Source: Chitinophaga nivalis (GTDB lineage: Bacteria > Bacteroidota > Bacteroidia > Chitinophagales > Chitinophagaceae). Taken from it: a stretch of DNA of 64,000 nt. The notes under the pieces are model-generated. The model did not search any database. It was not told the DNA's origin and worked only from the letters and a program-made list of their open reading frames with translations. How positions within the stretch are numbered: position 1 is the stretch's first letter; every line of letters starts with the position of its first letter. A program made the translations under genes and the position numbers. The stretch spans positions 2,400,301-2,464,300 of the forward strand of contig NZ_JAPDNR010000001.1 in the NCBI RefSeq assembly GCF_025989125.1, in the 5' to 3' direction. Below, piece after piece: positions 27,205-34,393 of the stretch.

Positions 27205-27236
27205 TTCCCGCATAGTTCTCTATGCGGGAATTTTTT
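27205..27236 (+). terminator. Strong intrinsic terminator of the adhesin locus
   Basis: TTCCCGCATAG (27205-27215), loop TTCT and CTATGCGGGAA (27220-27230) are followed by six Ts. It lies 49 bp after the stop codon at 27156. Confidence 0.9.
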
Positions 27237-27343
27237 ACCAGCTGATCTGTATGATGGCTGAAAAGGGTAAAACCGGGTTGTTTGTCGGTTAGAGGAAGGG
27301 GTAATGGTATTAATTTTTACGGACTTCCGATTTCTAATAAATT

Positions 27344-27391
27344 AAAAATCAGCATTCTTTATATGTTAATATAAAGAATGCTGATTTTTTT
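27344..27391. terminator. Perfect 21-bp palindrome, bidirectional terminator candidate
   Basis: Left arm 27344-27364 and right arm 27369-27389 are perfect complements around loop GTTA. The outer part is AAAAATCAGC/GCTGATTTTT, giving U-rich tails in both directions. It stands between convergent genes and is the second hairpin after the adhesin locus. The rest of the 27237-27529 gap shows nothing recognisable. Confidence 0.7.
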
Positions 27392-27529
27392 ATTTCCCTA
27401 AAAACCAGTTGATATTGTTTTCTCGTAGATAAAGTAACGACAAGTAAAAAATTACTTTATATAAAATAGTTGTGTCTTTTAATGGTTAACTTGGGAATAG
27501 CCTGGTATGTCCTTACCGGGCTCTTTTTT

Positions 27530-28024
27530 TTATAAGGCTTTACGCATGACAAAGTCTTCCATCAGAAAACCATCTCCGATATCGGTATCTTTTTCCTTAA
27601 TAGTGAGGAAACCCTGTCTTTCGTAAAATTGTTTTGCCTTATTAAAGCGGTTCACATCCAGTTCCAGGAAGCTGGCGCCTTTTGTTTTTACCTGGGCAGC
27701 TACTTCTTCCAGCAGTAATTTACCTGCACCTTTTCCCTGATAGTTATAGTCGAGATAAAGTTTATGCAGTTTGTAAACGCCGGTTTCAGGAGCCGGGCTG
27801 TAGGCGGCAAATCCGATAGGTGTGTCATCATCTGTCAGAATGAGAAAAGTGTTTCCCTGCCCGTTCATTTGTTTGGTCAGGGAAGTGGTGCTGTACATCA
27901 GGTCTATCATGTAATCGATCTGTACGGGAGTAAGAATCGGTGCGTAGGTGGGCCGCCATATCTTCTCCGTGAGGTCCTGTATAACAGGAATGTCTGCTAA
28001 GGTTGCTGTTTGAATCCGGTACAT
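27530..28024 (-). CDS. GNAT family N-acetyltransferase
   Basis: The 164-residue protein has the GNAT fold order. Motif A is visible as LYLDYNYQGKGAGKLLLEEV near residue 95, the acetyl-CoA pyrophosphate-binding loop (Q/RxxGxG/A). A motif B-like segment follows (FLELDVNRFNKAKQFYERQGF). The N-terminal helix (YRIQTATLADIPVIQDLTEKIW) is typical. The acceptor substrate cannot be predicted. It starts 9 bp after the DsbA-like gene stops, on the same strand, so both are probably in one transcript. Confidence 0.9.
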   Translation of the reverse strand: MYRIQTATLADIPVIQDLTEKIWRPTYAPILTPVQIDYMIDLMYSTTSLTKQMNGQGNTFLILTDDDTPIGFAAYSPAPETGVYKLHKLYLDYNYQGKGAGKLLLEEVAAQVKTKGASFLELDVNRFNKAKQFYERQGFLTIKEKDTDIGDGFLMEDFVMRKAL

Positions 28025-28033
28025 CTGTATAAA

Positions 28034-28669
28034 TTATAAACTGTTACTTTCTGCGATAATGTTGTCGATGGTTTGTTGCAATCTTTCGAGGGTAGTGAAG
28101 CCGCGTGCGCATAGATACAGCTGTTTGCCGGTATCCAGGATGGCAGCCGGATAACCGGTGATTCCCCAGTGTTGTACCAGTTGAAACTCCTGTTGGGTGG
28201 CATACCGGTAATGTTCATCGTGTAACCGGTTGATGAATTCATCTTCCGGCAATCCGAATTTTTTGACGAGTGTTTTGTAGGTACTATCGAGGTTCAGGCT
28301 TTGCCCGTGATAGTTTAAGGCTACCTGCATATCATGGGCAAAACTGATGGCATTTTCCGGCTGGTATTCCTTGAATACAGTAAGTGCTACAGCAGGCCGT
28401 TCGGAGTCCATTATTTCTGCGGAGGGCAGTAACTTTTCCAGGAAGGCATTGCCAAATCTGACACCGGTCATTTCTTCCACGTTGGTATGTTCCCGTTGAA
28501 TAAAGGCCGCCATATGAGAGAAGGGGTGGCGGTTGTCTCCTATAATCATTCCTCCGGAGAGGATATCAAAAGTCATATCACTGTTACTGCGCTGCTGCAG
28601 CTCCTGCACCACGGGTGTGAAGCCATAGCACCAGCCGCAAAGCGGATCATAAACATAGATGAATCTCAT
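28034..28669 (-). CDS. DsbA/FrnE-family thioredoxin-fold oxidoreductase
   Basis: The 211-residue protein opens MRFIYVYDPLCGWCYGF, placing a CxxC active site (CGWC) at about residues 11-14. The cis-Pro region appears as GITGYPAAIL near residue 170. It lacks a signal peptide, so it is cytoplasmic and closer to FrnE or HCCA-isomerase-like relatives than to periplasmic DsbA. Such proteins act as thiol-disulfide oxidoreductases or isomerases, sometimes in oxidative stress. It is transcribed leftwards with the GNAT gene, and a TATCTTTG -7 element lies upstream. Confidence 0.87.
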   Translation of the reverse strand: MRFIYVYDPLCGWCYGFTPVVQELQQRSNSDMTFDILSGGMIIGDNRHPFSHMAAFIQREHTNVEEMTGVRFGNAFLEKLLPSAEIMDSERPAVALTVFKEYQPENAISFAHDMQVALNYHGQSLNLDSTYKTLVKKFGLPEDEFINRLHDEHYRYATQQEFQLVQHWGITGYPAAILDTGKQLYLCARGFTTLERLQQTIDNIIAESNSL

Positions 28670-28702
28670 AAACCAGCGGTTTAGCGGTTAGCTTTCGGTC
28701 TT

Positions 28703-28710
28703 CAAAGATA
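28703..28710 (-). promoter_or_regulatory. Candidate -7 element (TATCTTTG) for the DsbA-like/GNAT pair
   Basis: A perfect TAnnTTTG match lies on the minus strand 33 nt upstream of the DsbA-like ATG. The -33 box is not clear. Confidence 0.35.
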
Positions 28711-28725
28711 ATCAAAAGCAGGTAG

Positions 28726-29436
28726 TTAACCGTTGGAATCCTCTTCATCAAAGTAATGATGCTCATATAGTTCCTTTGAGAGCGCACTGTCTTTTCGTAT
28801 AGCCTTTACTGATAGCCGGGCAGCAATCAGTAAGGTGACGCAGGAAGCGCCGAGCAGAAAAATATTATTACCGGTAAACAGGAAAAAATCGAAGGTGCCG
28901 TGGAAAAAAACAGCAATCGCCAATCCCTGGATCAGCAGGATTTCCCGCTTTTCCGGAATAAATTTCGCCATGCCGGTATAGTATCCCATCAGGATGGCAA
29001 AGGTAGCATGGGCGGGTACGGAGAGGAACATACGGGCCACACCTGTACCAAATCCATATCTGCCTACGTAGGCAATATTTTCCAGGGTAGCGAAGCCCAT
29101 TCCGATGAACACAGCGTATACAATGCCATCCAGGGGCTCGTTAAAAGCTTTTTTGGGATAGGCGTAAAAGCGGAGTACCAGAAATTTGGCCAGTTCTTCG
29201 GAGAAGCCTACAACACCATAGGCAAAGGCAGCTGTTCCTACAAGGGTACCATCATTTTCCCGCAGGCCGGCCATTGCAGCAGCAGCCTGTAAAAACAACG
29301 GCAGTACCACACAGGCCATACCTAACAGGAAACTTTTGACCAGGAGCCCGATCGGCTCCCGGTCATATTTATCCAGTGCGTATATCAGCAAAGAGATGGC
29401 TAAACCAGGCGCAATGGCCAGTGCCAGTAGCATCAT
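28726..29436 (-). CDS. PrsW family intramembrane metalloprotease
   Basis: The 236-residue protein is built of seven to eight hydrophobic segments. It shows the family motifs in order: ALDKYDREPIGLL near residue 22, GFSEELAKF near residue 77 (the EExxK motif), EPLDGIVYAVFIGMGFATLEN near residue 100, HATFA near residue 143, and a late FHGTFDFF segment. PrsW proteases belong to the Abi/CAAX-protease superfamily and cleave membrane proteins; in Bacillus PrsW starts degradation of anti-sigma factor RsiW. The ATG overlaps the PolX-like stop codon by 4 bp (ATGA), so the two are translationally coupled. The substrate here is unknown. Confidence 0.9.
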   Translation of the reverse strand: MMLLALAIAPGLAISLLIYALDKYDREPIGLLVKSFLLGMACVVLPLFLQAAAAMAGLRENDGTLVGTAAFAYGVVGFSEELAKFLVLRFYAYPKKAFNEPLDGIVYAVFIGMGFATLENIAYVGRYGFGTGVARMFLSVPAHATFAILMGYYTGMAKFIPEKREILLIQGLAIAVFFHGTFDFFLFTGNNIFLLGASCVTLLIAARLSVKAIRKDSALSKELYEHHYFDEEDSNG

Positions 29437-31121
29437 AGCAGGATATTTTTTGATTTTTTACGCTGTTGCAGCCAGCTGTCCAGCATGTCAACAGTATAAC
29501 TACTCAGATTGTTTGCTTTGGTTACACCGCCTTTCTGTGCAGCCAGGGTACCATAGTGAATATCGTGAAACCCTTCAATACTGTGGGCATCCGGATCAAT
29601 GGAGATCAGGACGTTTTTCTCCAGTGCATAGGGCAGCCACGTCCAGTCGATATCAAGTCGGCGGGGATGGGCGTTGAGCTCTATGACTACGCCATTGGCA
29701 GCGCAGGCATCGATGATGGTTTTATGATCCACAGGATACCCGTTGCGGCTGAGGAGTAGCCGGCCGGTCATGTGTCCGAGTATGGTGGTATACGGATTTT
29801 CGATGGCTTTCAGCAGGCGGCTCATGGCTTTTTCTTCCATCATTTTCAGGTTGGAGTGTACGGAAGCAATAACCAGGTCAAATGTGGCCAGTATTTCGTC
29901 CGGATAATCGAGGGAGCCATCGTTCAGGATATCGGCCTCAATGCTCTTAAAAATGCGGAAAGGCGCCAGTTTTTTGTTCAGTTCATCGATCTGTACCTGT
30001 TGTGCCGCCACCCGTTCCGGTTGCAGGCCATTGGCATAGAAAGCGGAGCGGGAGTGATCGCTGATAACGAGGTATTCGAAGCCCTGATTTTTTGCTGCCA
30101 CGGCCATGTCTTCCAGGCTATATTCTCCATCGCTCCATTGACTGTGGGAGTGGATAATACCTTTAATATCGGCAGCGGTGATCAGGGTGGGGAGTTGGTG
30201 CAGGCGGGCCTGTTCGATCTCGTTTTGGCCTTCCCGGAGGGCAGGCACGATATAGTCCATACCGGCTGCGCTGAAGATCGCTTCTTCTGAGGCGGCGGCT
30301 TTCAGATGGGCGGCACCACCAGCGGCATTGAATTTATCCATAAAGGCAGGCGCAGCTGTGGTGATAAACAGTTCGCTGAAAAAGTCGGCGGGGGCGCAGG
30401 TATGCGTAACCACTTTAACTTTTTCATCCAGCTTCCATACCAGGTGTTTGTCCAGGGTTTCGGTGAGGGCGAAGCCGGGTAATGCGGCCAGTTGTTGTTG
30501 TACGATGGCCACCGGTGCGGCAATCAGCACTTCTATTTCATCGATGATGATACTGTTGCGACGGAAAGCGCCGGTAATGGAAACGGCTGCAGGCGCCATC
30601 AGTTCCTGGAGTTGTTTTTCCAGCTGGATACCGGTAACGGCTACTTCGGCGTAGAGGAAGCGGTTCCGGTTGGAGAGATAGAATTCAATGTTCTGGCGTA
30701 CGCTTTCCTGGGTTTTCTGGCCGAAGCCTTTGAGCAGCAGTAGTCTGTTTTCGTTACAGGCATACAGCAGTTCGCCCATGGATTCTATTTCGAGTTCTTT
30801 CCAGATGGTCGCTATTTTTTTAGGTCCCAGTCCTTTTATTTTCATGATTTCCAGGATGCCGGGAGGGGTAATCTGGAGGTAATGTTCCAGGAGGGTGAAG
30901 TGTTGGGTATCGAGCATTTCGAGGATGCTTTTCCCGGTAGATTCACCGATACCTTTGATGCGGAATATTTCATCACGAGGGGTATCTTTTAACTGAACGG
31001 TTAATTTTTCTATAGTAAATGCCGCGCTGGCAAAGGATTTGGCTTTAAAACTATTTTCTCCGTGGATATCCATGAGTTTGGAGAGCAGGGAGAAATTATC
31101 TGCGATTGTATAATTATCCAT
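29433..31121 (-). CDS. PolX-like protein: HhH plus degenerate polymerase domain plus intact PHP phosphoesterase
   Basis: The 562-residue protein has the PolX layout. Helix-hairpin-helix motifs cover residues about 50-130 (IMKIKGLGPKKI), a family X polymerase-like region about 140-300, and a PHP domain about 318-560. The PHP ligands look complete: HSHSQWSDG (about H323), VISDHS, SIEADIL, IASVHSN, ILGHMTG, ELNAHPRRLD and DPDAHS. In the polymerase part the catalytic DxD is replaced by E195-I-E197 (DEIEVL), and the third Asp position holds K236. DNA synthesis is therefore doubtful, while 3'-5' exonuclease or AP-endonuclease activity of the PHP domain is plausible. It overlaps prsW by 4 bp. Confidence 0.88.
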   Translation of the reverse strand: MDNYTIADNFSLLSKLMDIHGENSFKAKSFASAAFTIEKLTVQLKDTPRDEIFRIKGIGESTGKSILEMLDTQHFTLLEHYLQITPPGILEIMKIKGLGPKKIATIWKELEIESMGELLYACNENRLLLLKGFGQKTQESVRQNIEFYLSNRNRFLYAEVAVTGIQLEKQLQELMAPAAVSITGAFRRNSIIIDEIEVLIAAPVAIVQQQLAALPGFALTETLDKHLVWKLDEKVKVVTHTCAPADFFSELFITTAAPAFMDKFNAAGGAAHLKAAASEEAIFSAAGMDYIVPALREGQNEIEQARLHQLPTLITAADIKGIIHSHSQWSDGEYSLEDMAVAAKNQGFEYLVISDHSRSAFYANGLQPERVAAQQVQIDELNKKLAPFRIFKSIEADILNDGSLDYPDEILATFDLVIASVHSNLKMMEEKAMSRLLKAIENPYTTILGHMTGRLLLSRNGYPVDHKTIIDACAANGVVIELNAHPRRLDIDWTWLPYALEKNVLISIDPDAHSIEGFHDIHYGTLAAQKGGVTKANNLSSYTVDMLDSWLQQRKKSKNILL

Positions 31122-31198
31122 AGCCGTAAAAATACGAATTACCGGTTATGAATAAATGGTGCAGTAAAAATCAGTGGGGAAGGGAGGGAGATGGGCAT

Positions 31199-31228
31199 AA
31201 AAAAGATCCTGACAGAAATGCCAGGATC
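31199..31228 (-). terminator. Terminator of the rplU-rpmA-H1-like unit
   Basis: On the minus strand GATCCTG and CAGGATC form a 7-bp stem around a 10-nt loop. It is followed directly by six or more Ts and lies 28 bp after the H1-like stop codon. Confidence 0.75.
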
Positions 31229-31256
31229 CTTATAACTACATTTTGTAAATCCGATC

Positions 31257-31685
31257 TTAGTTAGCCGGAGCTGCAGGTGCAGGAGGAGTAACTGGTGCTT
31301 TTTTAGGCGCAGCTTTCTTCTTTGCAGCCGGTTTTTTAGCAGCAGCTGGTTTCTTAGCAGCTGGTTTTTTAGCAGCAGCTTTTTTAGGAGCTACTTTCTT
31401 AGCGGCAGCAGCTTTCTTTTTAGGAGCGGCTTTTTTAACAGCAGCTTTCTTTTTAGGAGCAGCTTTCTTAGCAGCAGCTTTTTTAGGAGCTACTTTCTTA
31501 GCGGCAGCAGCTTTCTTTTTAGGAGCAGCTTTCTTAGCAGCAGCTTTTTTAGGAGCGGCTTTCTTAGCAGCAGCTTTTTTAGGAGCAGCTTTCTTAGCAG
31601 CAGCTTTTTTAGGAGCGGCTTTCTTAGCAGCAGCTTTCTTTTTAGGCGCAGCTTTTTTAGCAGCCGCTTTTTTAATTGTTGCCAT
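31257..31685 (-). CDS. Histone H1-like, Lys/Ala/Pro-rich DNA-binding protein
   Basis: The 142-residue protein is almost entirely tandem KKAAAKKAAPKK-type repeats, with a short C-terminal tail PAPAAPAN. Composition is near 40 percent Lys and over 40 percent Ala, giving a very basic, disordered chain. It resembles the C-terminal domain of eukaryotic H1 and bacterial Hc1/AlgP-like proteins, which bind and compact DNA without sequence preference. The assignment rests on composition, not on a fold. It starts 64 bp after rpmA on the same strand. The repetitive DNA makes copy-number change between strains likely. Confidence 0.75.
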   Translation of the reverse strand: MATIKKAAAKKAAPKKKAAAKKAAPKKAAAKKAAPKKAAAKKAAPKKAAAKKAAPKKKAAAAKKVAPKKAAAKKAAPKKKAAVKKAAPKKKAAAAKKVAPKKAAAKKPAAKKPAAAKKPAAKKKAAPKKAPVTPPAPAAPAN

Positions 31686-31749
31686 TGTTTTTTGAATTTG
31701 GGTTAGTAAAATAATTGGGTATTAAAAAAAACTTTATGGCTAACACTGA

Positions 31750-32028
31750 TTAGGCTTCTGCCTGCGCAGTGGTGTCAAATGCTTTAACAGAAACGTAAGT
31801 CTTGTTTTCGCGACCTTTTCTGAATTCCACAACACCGTCAGACATTGCGAAAATGGTAAAATCTTTACCCAGGCCTACGTTTTGACCAGGATGATAAACT
31901 GTACCTCTCTGACGAACAATAATGTTACCAGAAATAGCAGGTTGACCACCGAAGATTTTCACTCCCAGCCTTTTGCTGTGGGAGTCGCGGCCATTCTTTA
32001 CACTACCTTCACCTTTTTTATGTGCCAT
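31750..32028 (-). CDS. rpmA: 50S ribosomal protein L27
   Basis: The 92-residue protein starts MAHKKGEGSVKNGRDSHSKR, continues LGVKIFGGQPAISGNIIVRQRGT, and has the conserved GLGKDFTIFA core. L27 sits near the peptidyl-transferase centre of the large subunit. Unlike in Firmicutes, the N-terminus has no cleavable extension. The gene follows rplU by 48 bp, the universal rplU-rpmA order. Confidence 0.98.
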   Translation of the reverse strand: MAHKKGEGSVKNGRDSHSKRLGVKIFGGQPAISGNIIVRQRGTVYHPGQNVGLGKDFTIFAMSDGVVEFRKGRENKTYVSVKAFDTTAQAEA

Positions 32029-32076
32029 TGTATAATTACTTTAACTTGTCTAAATAAATAATCAGCTTAAAACGAA

Positions 32077-32379
32077 TTAAGCTATTTCATTGATCTTGAT
32101 TCTCGTAAAATGCGTACGGTGACCAATTTTCTTTCTGAAGCCTTTTCTTCTCTTCATTTTGAAAGCGATTACTTTGTCACCTTGAACATGAGCCAAGATC
32201 TCTGCTTTTACTACTGATTTTACATCAGTGCCTACGGCCAGCGTACCAGCATTGTCTGTTAACAGTACATCGGAAAACTCCACTTTGTCTCCAATATTTC
32301 CTTGTAACTGCTGTACAAATATTTCCTGGTCTTTTTGTACTTTAAATTGCTGACCTGCGATTTTTACAACTGCAAACAT
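32077..32379 (-). CDS. rplU: 50S ribosomal protein L21
   Basis: The 100-residue protein opens MFAVVKIAGQQFKVQKDQEI and carries the L21 signature near its end (FKMKRRKGFRKKIGHRTHFTRIKI). L21 binds 23S rRNA domain I and L20 during 50S assembly. It is first in the leftward unit with rpmA and the H1-like gene, and a textbook Bacteroidota promoter lies 24-54 bp upstream of its ATG. Confidence 0.98.
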   Translation of the reverse strand: MFAVVKIAGQQFKVQKDQEIFVQQLQGNIGDKVEFSDVLLTDNAGTLAVGTDVKSVVKAEILAHVQGDKVIAFKMKRRKGFRKKIGHRTHFTRIKINEIA

Positions 32380-32402
32380 AATTATCCAAAATATAATTTC
32401 CG

Positions 32403-32433
32403 CAAAAGTACTCTTTTGTTTCTAATTGACAAA
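32403..32433 (-). promoter_or_regulatory. Textbook Bacteroidota promoter of rplU
   Basis: On the minus strand TTTG (32433-32430), a 19-bp spacer and TACTTTTG (32410-32403) match the primary sigma factor consensus in both boxes and spacing. The ATG is 23 bp downstream of the -7 box. Confidence 0.75.
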
Positions 32434-32642
32434 GTTTTCCGTTCTTTTTTAATTCTCATGCATAAATTCATATGCATAACCGGATAAAGCTTAATCTTTT
32501 CAAAGATACATACTTTCTTGAATTTTATATTATTTTAACAATTTGTGTAAGTCCGCCACCGGCCGCTGCATCTACCTGTTTGTGCTATATACGGATGCAG
32601 TAAAAACCCGTATCTTGGCGTGCAAACCAACGCAATTTTGTA

Positions 32643-32650
32643 TACTTTTG
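32643..32650 (+). promoter_or_regulatory. Candidate -7 element (TACTTTTG) for the GH3 gene
   Basis: A perfect TAnnTTTG match lies about 155 bp upstream of the GH3 ATG. The nearest TTG upstream is 25 bp away, longer than usual. The rest of the 32434-32804 gap shows no gene or structure I recognise. Confidence 0.35.
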
Positions 32651-32804
32651 TCGTTTACACAAAAAAGTATTGAATTATGGATGGGAGTGTTTACATATCT
32701 GCCAATACTGGTATTTCATAAAAGCCCGCACGGGTATTGAATTACAGAAAATGCATATGTGTGAGCCTCCGGTTTTTAAGTCTCTCAATTATAAAATATA
32801 GGGC

Positions 32805-34301
32805 ATGAAGTTTAAATCACTGCTGGCCAAACCTTTTGCTTCCATTGTGCATAACAAAATCAGGAAGGAAATGCAGAGGGCGGTGGAAGACCAGGAGGCT
32901 ATCCTGGAAGAGCTGATAAAGACAGGGAAAAAGACAGAATTCGGAACGGAGCATAAGTTTAATGCCGTACAATCGCATCAGGAATTCAAACAGGCTGTAC
33001 CTGTCCGGGATTATGAGCAGTTTAAACCATATATTGAACGCATCAAGGAAGGAAAACAAAATGTCCTCTGGAAAGGCCAGCCCATCTACCTGGCTAAAAC
33101 TTCCGGTACTACCAGTGGCGTTAAATATATACCTATCTCCAAAGACTCGATCTCCAATCATATAGATACTGCCCGCAATGCGCTGTTGAACTATATGGGC
33201 GAAACCGGTAATACTGCCTTTGCCGATGGCAAAATGATTTTTCTCTCCGGCTCCCCCGAGCTGGAAAGAGTAGGAGGCATCCCTACCGGCCGCCTGAGTG
33301 GTATCGTGAATCACCATATTCCCCGATACCTGCGTACCAACCAGCTGCCATCCTACGAAACCAACTGTATCGACGACTGGGAAACAAAACTGGACCGCAT
33401 CGTAGAAGAAACCATCAATCAGGATATGACCCTGATCAGTGGTATTCCACCTTGGGTACAGATGTATTTTGACCGGTTGATAGAACGCAGTAATGGTAAG
33501 CGGATCAAGGAAATATTTAAGCGCTTTGACTTAATGGTATATGGTGGGGTGAATTTTGAACCTTACCGCGCCAAACTGATGGCTGCTATCGGCTCGCCGA
33601 TTCATACCCTCGAAACCTTCCCGGCTTCAGAAGGCTTCTTTGCCTTCCAGGACTCGCAGGAACAGGAAGGACTCCTGCTCAACACCAACTCCGGGATCTT
33701 CTATGAATTTATTCCTGCACAGGAAATTTTCGATGAAAATCCTACCCGTTTGTCACTGAAAGATGTACAAACCGGCGTAAATTACGCCATGGTCATTAAT
33801 AATAATGCCGGGTTATGGGGTTACAACCTGGGGGATACCGTGAAATTTATTTCTACCAATCCATACCGCTTGCTGGTGACCGGCAGGATCAAACATTTTA
33901 TTTCCGCTTTCGGAGAACACGTGATCGGAGAAGAAGTGGAACACAGCCTCATGAAAGCCGCTGCAGAAGAAAATGTGCAGATCACGGAATTCACCGTAGC
34001 ACCCATGGTGCAAACAAACGGAGAACTGCCGTATCATGAATGGTTTGTGGAGTTTGAAAACACACCGCATGACCTGACGGCATTTGCCAGAAAAGTAGAT
34101 GAGAATCTGCGGCAGAAAAATATTTATTATGATGACCTGTTAACAGGTAATATATTGCAACCCCTTAAAATAAGGACTGTCCGGAAACAGGGTTTTATCG
34201 ATTATATGAAGGCTATTGGAAAACTTGGTGGTCAGAATAAGGTTCCCCGCTTAAGTAACGACAGAAAGCTGGCAGATGAACTATCACAGTATTTGCAGTG
34301 A
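32805..34301 (+). CDS. GH3 auxin-responsive promoter family protein (acyl-adenylate/amido-synthetase fold)
   Basis: The 498-residue protein matches bacterial GH3 proteins throughout. The ATP-binding motif TSGTTSGVKYIPIS is near residue 100, YGGVNFEPY near residue 245, and the late motifs YNLGDTVKF and TGRIKHFISAFGEHV near residues 345-380. Plant GH3 enzymes adenylate a carboxylate hormone and transfer it to an amino acid. Bacterial members are common in Bacteroidota with unknown substrates. Length is near the usual 500 residues. It lies 92 bp upstream of dxr with a hairpin between. Confidence 0.9.
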   Translation: MKFKSLLAKPFASIVHNKIRKEMQRAVEDQEAILEELIKTGKKTEFGTEHKFNAVQSHQEFKQAVPVRDYEQFKPYIERIKEGKQNVLWKGQPIYLAKTSGTTSGVKYIPISKDSISNHIDTARNALLNYMGETGNTAFADGKMIFLSGSPELERVGGIPTGRLSGIVNHHIPRYLRTNQLPSYETNCIDDWETKLDRIVEETINQDMTLISGIPPWVQMYFDRLIERSNGKRIKEIFKRFDLMVYGGVNFEPYRAKLMAAIGSPIHTLETFPASEGFFAFQDSQEQEGLLLNTNSGIFYEFIPAQEIFDENPTRLSLKDVQTGVNYAMVINNNAGLWGYNLGDTVKFISTNPYRLLVTGRIKHFISAFGEHVIGEEVEHSLMKAAAEENVQITEFTVAPMVQTNGELPYHEWFVEFENTPHDLTAFARKVDENLRQKNIYYDDLLTGNILQPLKIRTVRKQGFIDYMKAIGKLGGQNKVPRLSNDRKLADELSQYLQ

Positions 34302-34326
34302 TAAGAGACAGGAAGTACGACTGTAG

Positions 34327-34352
34327 CAGTTGCTGGTAAGTGCCGGCAACTG
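34327..34352 (+). terminator. Hairpin between GH3 and dxr
   Basis: CAGTTGCTGG and CCGGCAACTG pair over 10 bp with one G-T, around a 6-nt loop. TTCATTTTTG follows after a few bases. It is a moderate terminator or attenuator candidate. Confidence 0.45.
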
Positions 34353-34393
34353 AATGTTCATTTTTGTTAACTGAAAAAAAGTAAATCACCGTA

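Noticed and set aside
31257..31685. Dense short repeats that could suggest a CRISPR array or satellite
   Set aside because: The repeats are contiguous, encode KKAAAKKAAPKK in one frame and have no unique spacers. They are the coding sequence of the H1-like protein.
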